Notes under the pieces: model-generated | What the model was told of the DNA's origin: nothing | Databases searched by the model: none | Seen by the model: the letters and a program-made list of their open reading frames with translations, nothing else | Part shown: positions 52,701 to 55,276 of the stretch, one piece after another | Layout: every line of letters starts with the position of its first letter | How positions within the stretch are numbered: the stretch's first letter is position 1 | Made by a program: the position numbers and the translations under genes | Assembly: GCA_964017235.1 (NCBI GenBank) | Contig: OZ024929.1 | Span: 28,765,464-28,829,463 of the forward strand | DNA: 64,000 nucleotides | Origin: Sabellastarte sp. h YS-2021 | Taxonomy: Eukaryota; Annelida; Polychaeta; Sabellida; Sabellidae | Direction of reading: 5' to 3'

Positions 52701-55276
52701 AAAATAGGCTGGATCCCAAACATCACAGAACTTAAGTCCATCACACATAAAGAAGAACATGTTAATGTACTGATGTAATGCTGGGTGGGGATTTAACTTA
52801 CGAGGACAATTTTGTTCGTCCGTTCTATCAGGACAATCAATTCTCCCATCACAGCGCTGGGTTTCTTTTAAACAGGTGCCAGTATAACACCTGTACTCAC
52901 CTGGCTGACAGGCTAAAGAAATATGTCATTTAGATTGTATGGCAATACACCATAGCAACTATCCATCAGACAGTTTACATCCATTATTTCACCATGCAAG
53001 CATACTGTCAGTATCTCATGGAATACCAAAACAAGGATGTGATTAACCTTTGTATACAAAAGTAAAGCATCTCAACAATGACATTAACTTGTGACAGGCT
53101 GTGGATGTCTTTATTATTTGAATGTACATTGTCTCTTGGTGTACAACAAGCTTAGCCCAGGGGCCCTACTCACAAAAGTAATCCAAAAAGATGAGCAACA
53201 AGAGCTCTCGGAGAGCGCAGACCTCCGCCACAGGAGCTCAATTCCTGGACTTTCAAAACCTACCATTAGCACTGATATTGCTTTTTTGCCGAAAGTGATC
53301 TGGATCACTCCCAATTTATTTTTCAAGGATCCAGACAGTGATCCAGATCACTCCCAAAATCTAATCCCTTGTTCCTTGTCCCATTTAGGACATATCCTGA
53401 AAATTTCATCAAAATCCACCCATAACTTTTTAAGTTATCTGTCTTTAATAATTACATTTCATGGATCCAGAAGATCCAGATGATCCGGATCACTCCCAAA
53501 ATTAAATCATTTCTTCCTTTTACCTTTTCAGACATATCCTGAAAATTTCATCAAAATCCGTCCATAAGTTTTTGAGTTATCTTGTTCACAAACTCACAAG
53601 CAAACAAACAAACCCAGGCGAAAACATAGCCTCCTTGGCCGAGGTAAAAATAAGTGCAAGCTCAGCAAACACTTGTATACTTAAAACTGACTTTTCACTG
53701 GCCTTTGATTGATCTCTCTTGTAAAAATGGTTACTGACATTTTGATACCTATTTGATGCAGTTTACAACAATTGAAATGCTCCACACATTCTTACTCGTC
53801 TGTGATATGTATGTCTTGACTTATTAGCAAAAACGTATACAGTAGAACCTCGATTATCCAGCCTTCTATTATCTGAATCTTCAGATTAACCGAACCGAAA
53901 CCTTGTCGCCCTACATGTATTATGCACCGTCTAGCGTGAGCGATAATACAGGATTTTACACAGTCTCGGAAACAATTAATTCTAGTGGTTTATAAAACAT
54001 ACCATCCACAAAGAGCCTAACTTCTTTGATCTTTATCACCATTGTTACAATAGGGTAGGGATTAATTCAATTATACGACCCCACTACACAATTTCTTTGA
54101 TAATGCGCCCATCAATGAAAGCATGTTCGATTGGGTTTTGCAATTTATAATCTTCCGGAGAAGGTCGATTCACAGACAACATGTATCAAAAGAAAAGACG
54201 TCAACAATGCAGTACCAACCAAACACACCTATCACTGAAGGCGTGTTCGCTTGGCGTTTTACAATAAATAATCTCCCAGAGTTTTTCAATTGACAAAATG
54301 CGTGACGATATTTATCTCAAATTAAAACGTCAGCAATGTATGTACCAACTGAATACACCCAGTTCAAGTCCACGTAATATTTTAAATAAAAATAATAATA
54401 TCCATGGATATGGAGCAAATAAGCGACAATTGAAGGGTCACTTATATTATATTACACAAATATATTAAACTACTTCATCAATGACCACCAATGTATATAT
54501 TTAATGCATAAAAATGACATTTCTTCAATTATCACCCACTTGGTAAGCCATAGACGGTGAAACTCAGCTTCCTTCATCTATCCGAACCCCTCGATTATCC
54601 AACCGGATAATCAAGGTTCTACTGTATATGTATTTACAAAGACTGTTTGCTGTCACTGATTATAGCTTTCTTTGAAATCTTTGACAAAATGTTTGTTCTG
54701 AAAACAAGCATATATTAACATAGATAGTTTGCTGAATGAGTTTACAGCTTTTCATGAGTCTGCAAACATAGTTAAAGAAAGAAGCAACATGCTGAACTAG
54801 GTTAAGAAATAATCTCACATTGAAGTCTCCACAATAATTCCTGATATCATACTCAAAACATTCTGTGCCAACACCTCTTTATTGTATAATTCACAAGCCA
54901 CACAAGGATAAAATGCTTTAACATAGTAAACTACACTACAAACAAGTTCTTTACAATAAATATAAAATAAACTATCACTGCAGCAGGAAAATCTTCAAAC
55001 ACATTGCATTACTTTGATTCCCTCATACATATATTTCCAAATTTCATATATTTGAAGAAATGTTAATGGAACAAGTCTTAAAAATTGAAATGAGGTAATC
55101 ATGAAGTAAAGATTTGATCTTGTGTCACAAACATAACAAATGACATGCTAAATATTACTTACGACAATCTGTCTCATCCGATCGGTCCCTGCATTCCACC
55201 CTCCCGTCACAACGTAAACGACTATCAATACACTGACCATTGTCACAACGGAACTCCCGTGGTCCACACTCCTCAG
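1188..55276 (-). CDS. HSPG2: Perlecan core protein, 41 internal exons (partial gene)
   Basis: This is the core protein of a secreted heparan-sulfate proteoglycan of basement membranes. In the family it bridges laminin, collagen IV, nidogen and growth factors. Spliced exons give about 2030 residues. By residue from the first visible exon: LDLa 1-75, Ig 75-165, LDLa 165-296, Ig 296-392, half laminin EGF 392-433, laminin IV-1 433-620, LE 620-828, laminin IV-2 828-1027, LE 1027-1230, laminin IV-3 1230-1431, LE 1431-1563, and five Ig domains 1563-2031. Every exon has a GT donor and AG acceptor on the minus strand, and the phases join without a stop (2 + 3x2030 + 1 nt). LDLa modules followed by laminin IV/LE blocks and Ig repeats is the domain II-III-IV order of perlecan; no other family I know has it. 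Signal peptide, SEA, glycosaminoglycan attachment region and LamG domains lie outside the window. Introns range from about 0.2 to 6.3 kb and carry many mobile elements. Confidence 0.95.
1924..2067 (-). CDS. HSPG2: Perlecan exon 40: Ig domain 6, second half
   Basis: This 144-nt, phase 1-1 exon encodes [10 protein letters not shown], then [14 protein letters not shown] and VAQLTIDPS. Confidence 0.92.
1975..2067 (-). other. HSPG2: Ig F-G strand core of exon 40 (site note)
   Basis: Within exon 40, the Ig F-strand cysteine (YICT) is preceded by FGGR instead of the usual D-x-G-x-Y motif. The domain keeps its Cys pair with exon 39 but has a variant tyrosine corner. Confidence 0.4.
2343..2495 (-). 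CDS. HSPG2: Perlecan exon 39: Ig domain 6, first half
   Basis: This 153-nt, phase 1-1 exon encodes [20 protein letters not shown], then REGGPLPP. It pairs with exon 40. Confidence 0.92.
3390..3668 (-). CDS. HSPG2: Perlecan exon 38: Ig domain 5 in a single exon
   Basis: This 279-nt, phase 1-1 exon encodes a whole Ig domain: [20 protein letters not shown], then [15 protein letters not shown] and ILYVRG. Both cysteines and the tryptophan are present. Confidence 0.95.
3943..4418. mobile_element. hAT-type MITE with 8-bp target duplication
   Basis: A 476-bp non-coding element has imperfect terminal inverted repeats: left TAGGGATGGGTC, right GACTCATTCCTA. It is flanked by a perfect direct 8-bp repeat, ATTGCAAC, at 3935-3942 and 4419-4426. 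An 8-bp duplication with TAGGG-type ends is the signature of hAT transposons. It contains no transposase and lies in the intron between exons 37 and 38. Confidence 0.8.
4911..5137. mobile_element. MITE of the TAGAGTAAG family, copy 1
   Basis: A 227-bp element has inverted ends TAGAGTAAGGATTC and GAATC(C)TTACTCTA. Internal motifs AAAATTCGCC occur near both ends. A second copy lies at 25164-25394 with longer perfect ends. It is non-coding and its superfamily is not recognised. Confidence 0.75.
5141..5719. mobile_element. Inverted-repeat element (CCCTTTCAC ends)
   Basis: Left end CCCTTTCACACTACAGGCGG and right end GTAAAGTGAAAGGG form imperfect terminal inverted repeats of about 20 bp around 579 bp of non-coding sequence. 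I see no clear target duplication. It lies directly beside the MITE at 4911-5137. Confidence 0.55.
6349..6529 (-). CDS. HSPG2: Perlecan exon 37: Ig domain 4, second half
   Basis: This 181-nt exon (phase 0 in, phase 1 out) encodes [14 protein letters not shown], then [14 protein letters not shown] and AVLTVT. The W-TRADG-x-x-LP C strand is shared with exon 34. Confidence 0.93.
6530..7557. other. Intron 36/37, proximal part
   Basis: This is AT-rich intron with poly-T runs at 6650-6830 and no coding signal. A stretch at 7420-7560 has weak similarity to 33790-33880 (shared TTTAACTTCAGT and ACTCATCA words), possibly an old interspersed repeat. Confidence 0.5.
7558..8675 (+). mobile_element. Tandem-repeat element family B, copy 1
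   Basis: The element begins with a diverged copy of the GATGCC...GGGGA(A/C)AT lead seen at 42610 and 56840. It continues as about six tandem units of roughly 140 bp (7660-8590) and ends in a hairpin, CACAGCCC-TAAAAA-GCTGTGGGG. Each unit contains AGGTCA half-sites and the CGAGATATAGCCCGGACA core. The structure resembles HINE/pearl elements of bivalves (non-autonomous, Helentron-related); that assignment is inference. It is the most diverged of the three copies. Confidence 0.6.
8676..12848. other. Intron 36/37, distal part
   Basis: About 4.2 kb of AT-rich intron. I find no exon: the phase of exon 36 joins exon 37 directly. ATATCGATAT-rich words recur at 11090-11390, possibly an old palindromic repeat. 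Otherwise I see nothing to call. Confidence 0.5.
12849..12955 (-). CDS. HSPG2: Perlecan exon 36: Ig domain 4, first half
   Basis: This 107-nt exon (phase 1 in, phase 0 out) encodes [10 protein letters not shown], then [11 protein letters not shown]. It pairs in frame with exon 37 across a 6.3 kb intron. Confidence 0.9.
13482..13616 (-). CDS. HSPG2: Perlecan exon 35: Ig domain 3, second half
   Basis: This 135-nt, phase 1-1 exon encodes [20 protein letters not shown], then ASLTVL. It carries the second core cysteine of the Ig fold. Confidence 0.93.
14330..14470 (-). CDS. HSPG2: Perlecan exon 34: Ig domain 3, first half
   Basis: This 141-nt, phase 1-1 exon encodes ELVTVTVSP, the B strand ITFTC and the C strand IRWTRADG. 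It opens domain IV. Confidence 0.92.
15070..17990. repeat. 132-bp satellite array, about 22 units
   Basis: Head-to-tail copies have a period of 132-133 bp, measured from AGCTATGGGTCTGAAAC at 15163, 15295 and 15428. The unit includes AAAGTAGGTGAATGAGTTAT and TTTACTCATTTTGAGTAGG. Units are highly similar. Three variant units in the same order recur 1860 bp apart (14 units), showing segmental amplification inside the array. Confidence 0.9.
17990..18600. repeat. About 165-bp tandem units of element A1
   Basis: Four units are anchored by AGCACGGTTTTC(G/A)A(G/A)ATATAAGC and AAAATTCAAAATGGCCGCC. Related units lie at 14690-15060 on the other side of the satellite, so the 132-bp array interrupts an older array. 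Short open frames here come from the repeats and are not genes. Confidence 0.8.
19004..19932. other. Intron 33/34 remainder
   Basis: Unique-looking AT-rich intron between element A1 and exon 33. I see no gene or repeat in it. Confidence 0.5.
19933..20081 (-). CDS. HSPG2: Perlecan exon 33: last laminin EGF of domain III
   Basis: This 149-nt exon (phase 2 in, phase 1 out) encodes [11 protein letters not shown], then [20 protein letters not shown] and CQRGI. It ends domain III. The next exon, 5.5 kb away across a satellite-bearing element, starts the Ig array. Confidence 0.93.
20465..20592 (-). CDS. HSPG2: Perlecan exon 32: laminin EGF
   Basis: This 128-nt exon (phase 0 in, phase 2 out) encodes [20 protein letters not shown], then [11 protein letters not shown]. 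It matches exons 16 and 24 in length and phase. Confidence 0.94.
20987..21103 (-). CDS. HSPG2: Perlecan exon 31: laminin EGF
   Basis: This 117-nt, phase 0-0 exon encodes KCANGYTR, then [15 protein letters not shown] and TGAC. It corresponds to exons 15 and 23. Confidence 0.93.
21573..21803 (-). CDS. HSPG2: Perlecan exon 30: laminin IV-3, C-terminal part into LE
   Basis: This 231-nt, phase 0-0 exon encodes [20 protein letters not shown], the module end DAILIRATY, and [13 protein letters not shown]. It is paralogous to exon 22 with the same length. Confidence 0.94.
22060..22580. repeat. Tandem repeat of about 145 bp, 3.5 units
   Basis: Three and a half diverged units are anchored by GAAGATT(T/C)CCAGCCCAT at about 22128, 22276 and 22417. 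They include CTCATTTGACCTTGA and CAAAGGTCAAATC words. It lies in the intron between exons 29 and 30. The GGTCAAAT words resemble those of family B, but the rest of the unit does not. Confidence 0.7.
23143..23322 (-). CDS. HSPG2: Perlecan exon 29: laminin IV-3, middle
   Basis: This 180-nt, phase 0-0 exon begins [10 protein letters not shown] and ends RYEVLLRE. It is equivalent to exon 12, which also starts at the V-x-SYGG border. Confidence 0.93.
23697..23888 (-). CDS. HSPG2: Perlecan exon 28: laminin IV-3, first part
   Basis: This 192-nt, phase 0-0 exon encodes ISPVIAADG, then the conserved [13 protein letters not shown] that ends the first segment of a laminin IV module. Confidence 0.93.
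24085..24408 (-). mobile_element. tRNA-derived SINE, copy 1 (degenerate)
   Basis: This matches the better copy at 27316-27646 along its length. The tRNA-like head is at the high-coordinate end, with both RNA polymerase III boxes mutated. The body includes CTCAAGGACATTGATAAATA and the tail is AATACAATAAAATACAAT. It lies in the intron between exons 27 and 28. Confidence 0.75.
24715..24855 (-). CDS. HSPG2: Perlecan exon 27: half laminin-EGF before laminin IV-3
   Basis: This 141-nt, phase 0-0 exon encodes [14 protein letters not shown], then [13 protein letters not shown]. It is paralogous to exon 19, with equal length and phase. Confidence 0.93.
25164..25394. mobile_element. MITE of the TAGAGTAAG family, copy 2
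   Basis: A 230-bp element has inverted ends AGAGTAAGAAATCTAAAATT, extended to TCGCC on each side, near-perfect over about 24 bp. The interior is about 85% like copy 1 at 4911-5137 by eye. Both copies lie in perlecan introns and have no coding content. Confidence 0.85.
25497..25576 (-). CDS. HSPG2: Perlecan exon 26: laminin EGF, short exon
   Basis: This 80-nt exon (phase 1 in, phase 0 out) encodes INCLCDLRG, then TQQCQCK. It corresponds to exon 18 in the previous block. The donor is the weaker gtttga. Confidence 0.88.
25577..26916. other. Intron 25/26
   Basis: 1.3 kb of AT-rich intron. A short phrase, AAATCAGTAAATA, appears at both ends (25650 and about 26610 in complement). I see no gene or clear mobile element. 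Confidence 0.5.
26917..27062 (-). CDS. HSPG2: Perlecan exon 25: laminin EGF with an RGD
   Basis: This 146-nt exon (phase 2 in, phase 1 out) encodes [11 protein letters not shown], then [20 protein letters not shown] and PLVRGDYC. The RGD (26933-26941) sits near a cysteine loop. I chose the acceptor at 27062 over one 6 nt inside because it keeps the FS-x-x-C start seen in exon 33; both keep frame. Confidence 0.9.
27316..27646 (-). mobile_element. tRNA-derived SINE, copy 2
   Basis: On the minus strand the head GCCACTGTGGCCTAGCGGGT contains a canonical A box (TGGCCTAGCGGG, 27626-27637) and a B box region GGGTTCAAACCC (27583-27594), as in a tRNA gene. A body of about 260 bp follows, then an A-rich tail of AATACAATACAA type. 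A second copy lies at 24085-24408. The head lacks the flanking acceptor stem of a functional tRNA gene, so it is a SINE. Confidence 0.85.
28340..28955 (-). pseudogene. DIRS-like deletion derivative: left terminal repeat plus gag/pol scraps
   Basis: On the minus strand this reads: terminal repeat edge (28921-28955), terminal-repeat interior with CTCCGACCGG (28860-28920), then a start [18 protein letters not shown] at 28679 like ORF1 at 734. It ends at 28350-28460 in sequence that matches 63340-63450 of the pol region (shared TCTGGCCCCT and TTTTAATAT words). The middle of the element is missing, so it looks like an internally deleted copy. A 97-codon frame remains (28679-28386). Confidence 0.6.
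29001..29128 (-). CDS. HSPG2: Perlecan exon 24: laminin EGF
   Basis: This 128-nt exon (phase 0 in, phase 2 out) encodes [20 protein letters not shown], then [11 protein letters not shown]. It has the same length and phase as exons 16 and 32. Confidence 0.94.
29129..30154. other. Intron 23/24
   Basis: About 1 kb of AT-rich intron without recognisable exon or mobile element. Confidence 0.5.
30155..30268 (-). CDS. HSPG2: Perlecan exon 23: laminin EGF
   Basis: This 114-nt, phase 0-0 exon encodes DCDVGYRR, then [15 protein letters not shown] and TGFC. It corresponds to exons 15 and 31. Confidence 0.93.
30560..30934 (-). repeat. Two diverged copies of the exon 22 donor edge
   Basis: A copy at about 30815-30890 reproduces the last roughly 45 nt of exon 22, its GT donor, and the following intron. 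It still translates as [12 protein letters not shown] against the real [13 protein letters not shown] weaker third copy is at 30565-30650. Spacing of the first two is 93 bp. They are pseudo-exon edges, not separate exons, because no acceptor phase fits. Confidence 0.7.
30935..31165 (-). CDS. HSPG2: Perlecan exon 22: laminin IV-2, C-terminal part into LE
   Basis: This 231-nt, phase 0-0 exon encodes QYWQRPDG, the laminin IV end [13 protein letters not shown], and the first LE cysteines [13 protein letters not shown]. It matches exon 30 in length and phase. A diverged copy of its 3' edge and donor lies 93 bp downstream. Confidence 0.94.
31166..31988. other. Intron 21/22
   Basis: 0.8 kb of AT-rich intron. 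I see nothing to call. Confidence 0.5.
31989..32078 (-). CDS. HSPG2: Perlecan exon 21: laminin IV-2, small middle exon
   Basis: This 90-nt, phase 0-0 exon encodes [18 protein letters not shown], then SVPFNE. It links exons 20 and 22 in frame. It exists as a separate exon only in module 2. Confidence 0.9.
32575..32850 (-). CDS. HSPG2: Perlecan exon 20: laminin IV-2, first two thirds
   Basis: This 276-nt, phase 0-0 exon spans the segments that modules 1 and 3 split at NK/V-SYGG: it runs through [20 protein letters not shown] to DYPDVEIY. An intron has been lost here and another gained before exon 21. Confidence 0.93.
32954..33573. mobile_element. HINE/pearl-like element A2, short form
   Basis: It shares the start AACTAGAGGATCGCTC, the AGCGTCCCGAAAAGGATAT lead, one partial AGATATAAGC unit, the AATTAATCATTAATTACTC block and the terminal hairpin AAGCGTCCC-TTGC-GGGATGCTT with A1 at 14549-19003. 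It lacks the 132-bp satellite, so it shows the basic 620-bp form of the family. Confidence 0.75.
34050..34190 (-). CDS. HSPG2: Perlecan exon 19: half laminin-EGF before laminin IV-2
   Basis: This 141-nt, phase 0-0 exon encodes [14 protein letters not shown], then [13 protein letters not shown]. Exon 27 has the same length and phase at the same place before module 3. Confidence 0.93.
34480..34720. repeat. Degenerate AGTAAAATCAA minisatellite
   Basis: Irregular units of about 45-55 bp contain AGTAAAATCAA(A/G)TAA and ACACAGTAA. It lies in the intron between exons 18 and 19. Confidence 0.55.
34756..34832 (-). CDS. HSPG2: Perlecan exon 18: laminin EGF, short exon
   Basis: This 77-nt exon (phase 1 in, phase 0 out) encodes [16 protein letters not shown], then RRCTCK, the middle of a laminin EGF. 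Equivalent to exon 26. Confidence 0.9.
34833..36130. other. Intron 17/18
   Basis: 1.3 kb of AT-rich intron. I see no gene or clear mobile element. Confidence 0.5.
36131..36327. repeat. GTACTT-rich element, possible MITE
   Basis: A 200-bp stretch is dense in AAGTACTTGTACTT words, with imperfectly inverted ends (GGAGGCAAGTAC and GTACTTGACCCC). It could be a decayed hAT-like MITE or simply low-complexity sequence. It lies 28 bp from the donor of exon 17. Confidence 0.4.
36356..36498 (-). CDS. HSPG2: Perlecan exon 17: laminin EGF
   Basis: This 143-nt exon (phase 2 in, phase 1 out) encodes [15 protein letters not shown], then [20 protein letters not shown]. Equivalent exons are 25 and 33. The laminin-EGF cysteine pattern is complete. 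Confidence 0.94.
37240..37690. repeat. 39-bp minisatellite, about 11 units
   Basis: Units have a period of 39 bp (CATACTAGG at 37241, 37280, 37319, 37358) with consensus words ATTTATTATTCCAAGGTTTA. Because 39 is a multiple of three, both strands stay open as 13-residue repeats; these are not genes. Units decay towards the high end. Confidence 0.9.
37801..37928 (-). CDS. HSPG2: Perlecan exon 16: laminin EGF
   Basis: This 128-nt exon (phase 0 in, phase 2 out) encodes [20 protein letters not shown], then [11 protein letters not shown]. Exons 24 and 32 are exactly the same length (128 nt) with the same phases, showing that the LE blocks arose by duplication. Confidence 0.94.
38144..38280 (-). 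CDS. HSPG2: Perlecan exon 15: laminin EGF
   Basis: This 137-nt exon (phase 1 in, phase 0 out) encodes [16 protein letters not shown], then [15 protein letters not shown] and TGACE, a standard laminin-type EGF sequence. Equivalent exons are 23 and 31. Confidence 0.94.
38684..38772 (-). CDS. HSPG2: Perlecan exon 14: end of laminin IV-1 and start of LE
   Basis: This 89-nt exon (phase 2 in, phase 1 out) encodes ISEISMTSA, then [10 protein letters not shown], the junction between laminin IV and the next laminin EGF. I chose donor gtgggt at 38683; the alternative gtaatg 4 nt away breaks the phase. Confidence 0.88.
39037..39158 (-). CDS. HSPG2: Perlecan exon 13: laminin IV-1, C-terminal part
   Basis: This 122-nt exon (phase 0 in, phase 2 out) contains [20 protein letters not shown], the usual end of a laminin IV module. 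Modules 2 and 3 encode this plus the next exon in one 231-nt exon, so an intron differs here. Confidence 0.92.
39736..39912 (-). CDS. HSPG2: Perlecan exon 12: laminin IV-1, middle
   Basis: This 177-nt, phase 0-0 exon opens with [10 protein letters not shown], the conserved Y-G-G core of laminin IV modules, and ends ASVTLIE. The equivalent segment is exon 29 in module 3. In module 2 it is split differently. Confidence 0.93.
40037..40226. mobile_element. Short GGATCC-ended element (hAT-like)
   Basis: The left end CGGATCCGGGG is followed by a G run, and the right end is CTGGATCCGCCCCTG. The ends are complementary around GGATCC. The inner words GGAGGCATGCCCCCC and ACCCCCC are typical of short hAT-like elements ending CAGGGGCGGATCCAG. 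The left end has decayed. It lies in the intron between exons 11 and 12. Confidence 0.5.
40332..40676. mobile_element. Inverted-repeat element with ACCGG ends
   Basis: AACGGTTTACCGG at about 40334 and CCGGTAACCGGTTTT at about 40660 are inverted. Secondary inverted words CGAAATCCG and ACCGGATTTGGTTTCG lie inside. About 345 bp, non-coding. The class is not assigned. Confidence 0.45.
41040..41350 (-). repeat. Degenerate array of the exon 11 donor edge, about 7 units
   Basis: Copies of CCTTGTTGCCAATGAAC (exon 11's last coding bases plus the start of its donor on the minus strand) recur about every 50 bp at 41063, 41100, 41150, 41199, 41250, 41279 and 41320, separated by AGTAATATTTGAGAAACAA-like intron sequence. 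The copy at 41199 still has AACAAG followed by GTAGTG. None has an acceptor, so they are not exons. Confidence 0.75.
41571..41741 (-). CDS. HSPG2: Perlecan exon 11: laminin IV-1, first part
   Basis: This 171-nt, phase 0-0 exon encodes the N-terminal part of a laminin IV type A (laminin B) module, ending with the conserved [14 protein letters not shown]. Copies of its last roughly 20 nt and donor occur as a degenerate array in the following intron (41040-41350). Confidence 0.92.
42321..42445 (-). CDS. HSPG2: Perlecan exon 10: half laminin-EGF before laminin IV-1
   Basis: This 125-nt exon (phase 1 in, phase 0 out) encodes a Cys-rich segment, [15 protein letters not shown]. It is the partial laminin-type EGF that precedes a laminin IV module, equivalent to exons 19 and 27. 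Confidence 0.9.
42610..43895 (+). mobile_element. Tandem-repeat element family B, copy 2
   Basis: The start is ATAGCATCAGAGATGCC, then ACCCCACAGCCT. An array of about five and a half 140-bp units (43090-43810) follows. The end is a hairpin, ACAGCCC-TTAA-GGGCTGT, with GGGGT, complementary to the ACCCCACAGCC of the start. Units contain GGTCAAGGTCACTACG and TATCAACTTCCTACACCTTA. It lies in the intron between exons 9 and 10. It has the same ends as copy 3 at 56840-59640. Confidence 0.75.
44055..44210 (-). CDS. HSPG2: Perlecan exon 9: second half of Ig domain 2
   Basis: This 156-nt, phase 1-1 exon completes the Ig domain. The hallmark DEGAYTCEA of the F strand is present, then AIVTVK. It joins exon 10 at the start of the laminin-like region. 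Confidence 0.93.
44211..45680. other. Intron 8/9
   Basis: 1.5 kb of AT-rich intron. A short CA-rich run lies at 44640-44670. I see no gene; the open frames are incidental. Confidence 0.5.
45681..45778 (-). repeat. Two extra copies of the exon 8 donor edge
   Basis: The real donor edge of exon 8 (minus strand, AAATATCG then GTAAGAATATG) is followed by copies with AAAATATTG/GTAAGAAAG (about 45741) and AACTATCG/GTAAGAAAAC (about 45700), spaced about 40-50 bp. Each keeps a strong GTAAGAA donor. They lie in intron sequence immediately downstream. Confidence 0.7.
45779..45910 (-). CDS. HSPG2: Perlecan exon 8: first half of Ig domain 2
   Basis: This 132-nt, phase 1-1 exon encodes a Pro-rich lead ([10 protein letters not shown]), then the Ig B strand (IQITC) and the C strand (IVWRLNW). 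It is the Ig domain directly before domain III, as in vertebrate perlecan. Two further copies of its donor edge lie just downstream in the intron. Confidence 0.92.
46540..46671 (-). CDS. HSPG2: Perlecan exon 7: LDLa module 5
   Basis: This 132-nt, phase 1-1 exon begins with the linker TANPGS and encodes an LDLa module ending [11 protein letters not shown]. Its acceptor and first roughly 40 coding bases are repeated eight more times in the upstream intron (see the repeat at 46680). The exon itself contains a GTGAGT donor-like string 18 nt after its acceptor. Confidence 0.92.
46680..47400 (-). repeat. Array of eight copies of the exon 7 acceptor edge
   Basis: Units of 75-100 bp repeat the first roughly 40 nt of exon 7 with its acceptor tract: on the plus strand, ATTTGCAGTGGCTACAGACA at about 46747, 46848, 46938, 47023, 47113, 47198, 47282 and 47370, against the real edge at 46661. 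Unit length varies with the number of ACAG repeats. On the minus strand most units read ...CTGTAG, then CCACTGCAAATCCAGATA, then GTGAGT, an 18-nt segment with acceptor and donor. It is directly adjacent to exon 7. Confidence 0.9.
47401..48092. other. Intron 6/7 remainder
   Basis: 0.7 kb of AT-rich intron. I see nothing to call. Confidence 0.5.
48093..48212 (-). CDS. HSPG2: Perlecan exon 6: LDLa module 4
   Basis: This 120-nt, phase 1-1 exon encodes an LDLa module: [22 protein letters not shown] and TDEKEC. All cysteines and the acidic calcium-site residues are present. Confidence 0.93.
48213..48891. other. Intron 5/6
   Basis: 0.7 kb of AT-rich intron without recognisable features. Confidence 0.5.
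48892..49032 (-). CDS. HSPG2: Perlecan exon 5: LDLa module 3
   Basis: This 141-nt, phase 1-1 exon opens with a Pro-rich linker ([10 protein letters not shown]), followed by an LDLa module ending [11 protein letters not shown]. The acceptor lies only a few bases from a 32-bp minisatellite that fills the upstream part of the intron. Confidence 0.93.
49042..49560. repeat. 32-bp minisatellite, about 16 units
   Basis: The period is 32 bp (CATGCTCTACATGT at 49073, 49105, 49137, 49169). The unit contains no stop in any plus-strand frame, which produces long spurious open frames rich in Tyr, His and Cys. It begins about 10 bp from the acceptor of exon 5, so it replaces most of the upstream intron. 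Confidence 0.9.
49840..49981 (-). CDS. HSPG2: Perlecan exon 4: second half of Ig domain 1
   Basis: This 142-nt exon (phase 0 in, phase 1 out) completes the Ig domain with a typical F strand, SGDYVCQT, and a G strand, YARLEIDP. The split of an Ig domain by a phase-0 intron recurs in exons 36/37 further on. Confidence 0.92.
50082..50209 (-). CDS. HSPG2: Perlecan exon 3: first half of Ig domain 1
   Basis: This 128-nt exon (phase 1 in, phase 0 out) encodes the N-terminal half of an Ig domain placed between LDLa modules. It holds the first core cysteine (EAVFMC) and the C-strand tryptophan (VRWTFG). It is completed by exon 4 across a short 100-bp intron. Confidence 0.92.
50660..51890. repeat. Diverged pair of interspersed repeat copies
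   Basis: Two stretches, 50670-51000 and 51480-51880, share ordered words: ACGA(C/T)CT(T/C)G, AAAAAGAG(G/A)CC, ATATTTTAATA, TTTCAAACATTT and GTGTGAACTAGGTATTAA or its variant. They look like two old copies of one element of about 350-400 bp in the same orientation. I do not recognise the family. No exon lies here. Confidence 0.5.
51891..52801. other. Intron 2/3 remainder
   Basis: 0.9 kb of intron with no recognisable gene or repeat. Confidence 0.45.
52802..52912 (-). CDS. HSPG2: Perlecan exon 2: LDLa module 2
   Basis: This 111-nt exon, phase 1-1, encodes an LDLa module: CQPGEYRC, then CYTGTC, CDGRIDC and PDRTDEQNC. All six cysteines and the Asp/Glu calcium ligands are present. It is a symmetric exon and could be skipped without a frameshift. 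It joins exon 1 through a split codon. Confidence 0.92.
53185..53650. mobile_element. Interspersed repeat with internal 170-bp duplication
   Basis: It starts near GAGCAACAAGAGCTCTCGGA and ACCTCCGCC, and ends AAACCCAGGCGAAAACATAG with TGGCCGAGGT. The start and end words are loosely inverted (ACCTCCGCC against GGCCGAGGT). Two internal copies of a roughly 170-bp unit contain CATATCCTGAAAATTTCATC. This kind of repeat is common in marine invertebrate genomes; I cannot name the family. Confidence 0.6.
53840..54624. mobile_element. Pogo/Tigger-like non-autonomous DNA transposon
   Basis: A 785-bp element has terminal inverted repeats CAGTAGAACCTCGATTATCC and, at the other end, the complement of CAGTAGAACCTTGATTATCC (19 of 20 identical). 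It is flanked by TA on both sides, the target duplication of Tc1/mariner/pogo elements. The CAGTAGAACC-type end is characteristic of pogo/Tigger. There is no transposase frame. It lies in the intron between exons 1 and 2. Confidence 0.85.
55163..55276 (-). CDS. HSPG2: Perlecan exon 1 (window numbering): LDLa module 1
   Basis: This 114-nt exon (phase 1 in, phase 1 out) encodes a complete LDL receptor class A module with six cysteines. The calcium-binding acidic end reads [10 protein letters not shown], preceded by CDNGQCID. The donor gtaagt and the acceptor are clear. It is the 5'-most exon I can find; earlier exons should lie beyond the repeats above it. Confidence 0.92.

Noticed and set aside
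53091..53483. 130-codon plus-strand frame
   Set aside because: It runs through an interspersed repeat with an internal duplication and shows no recognisable domain.
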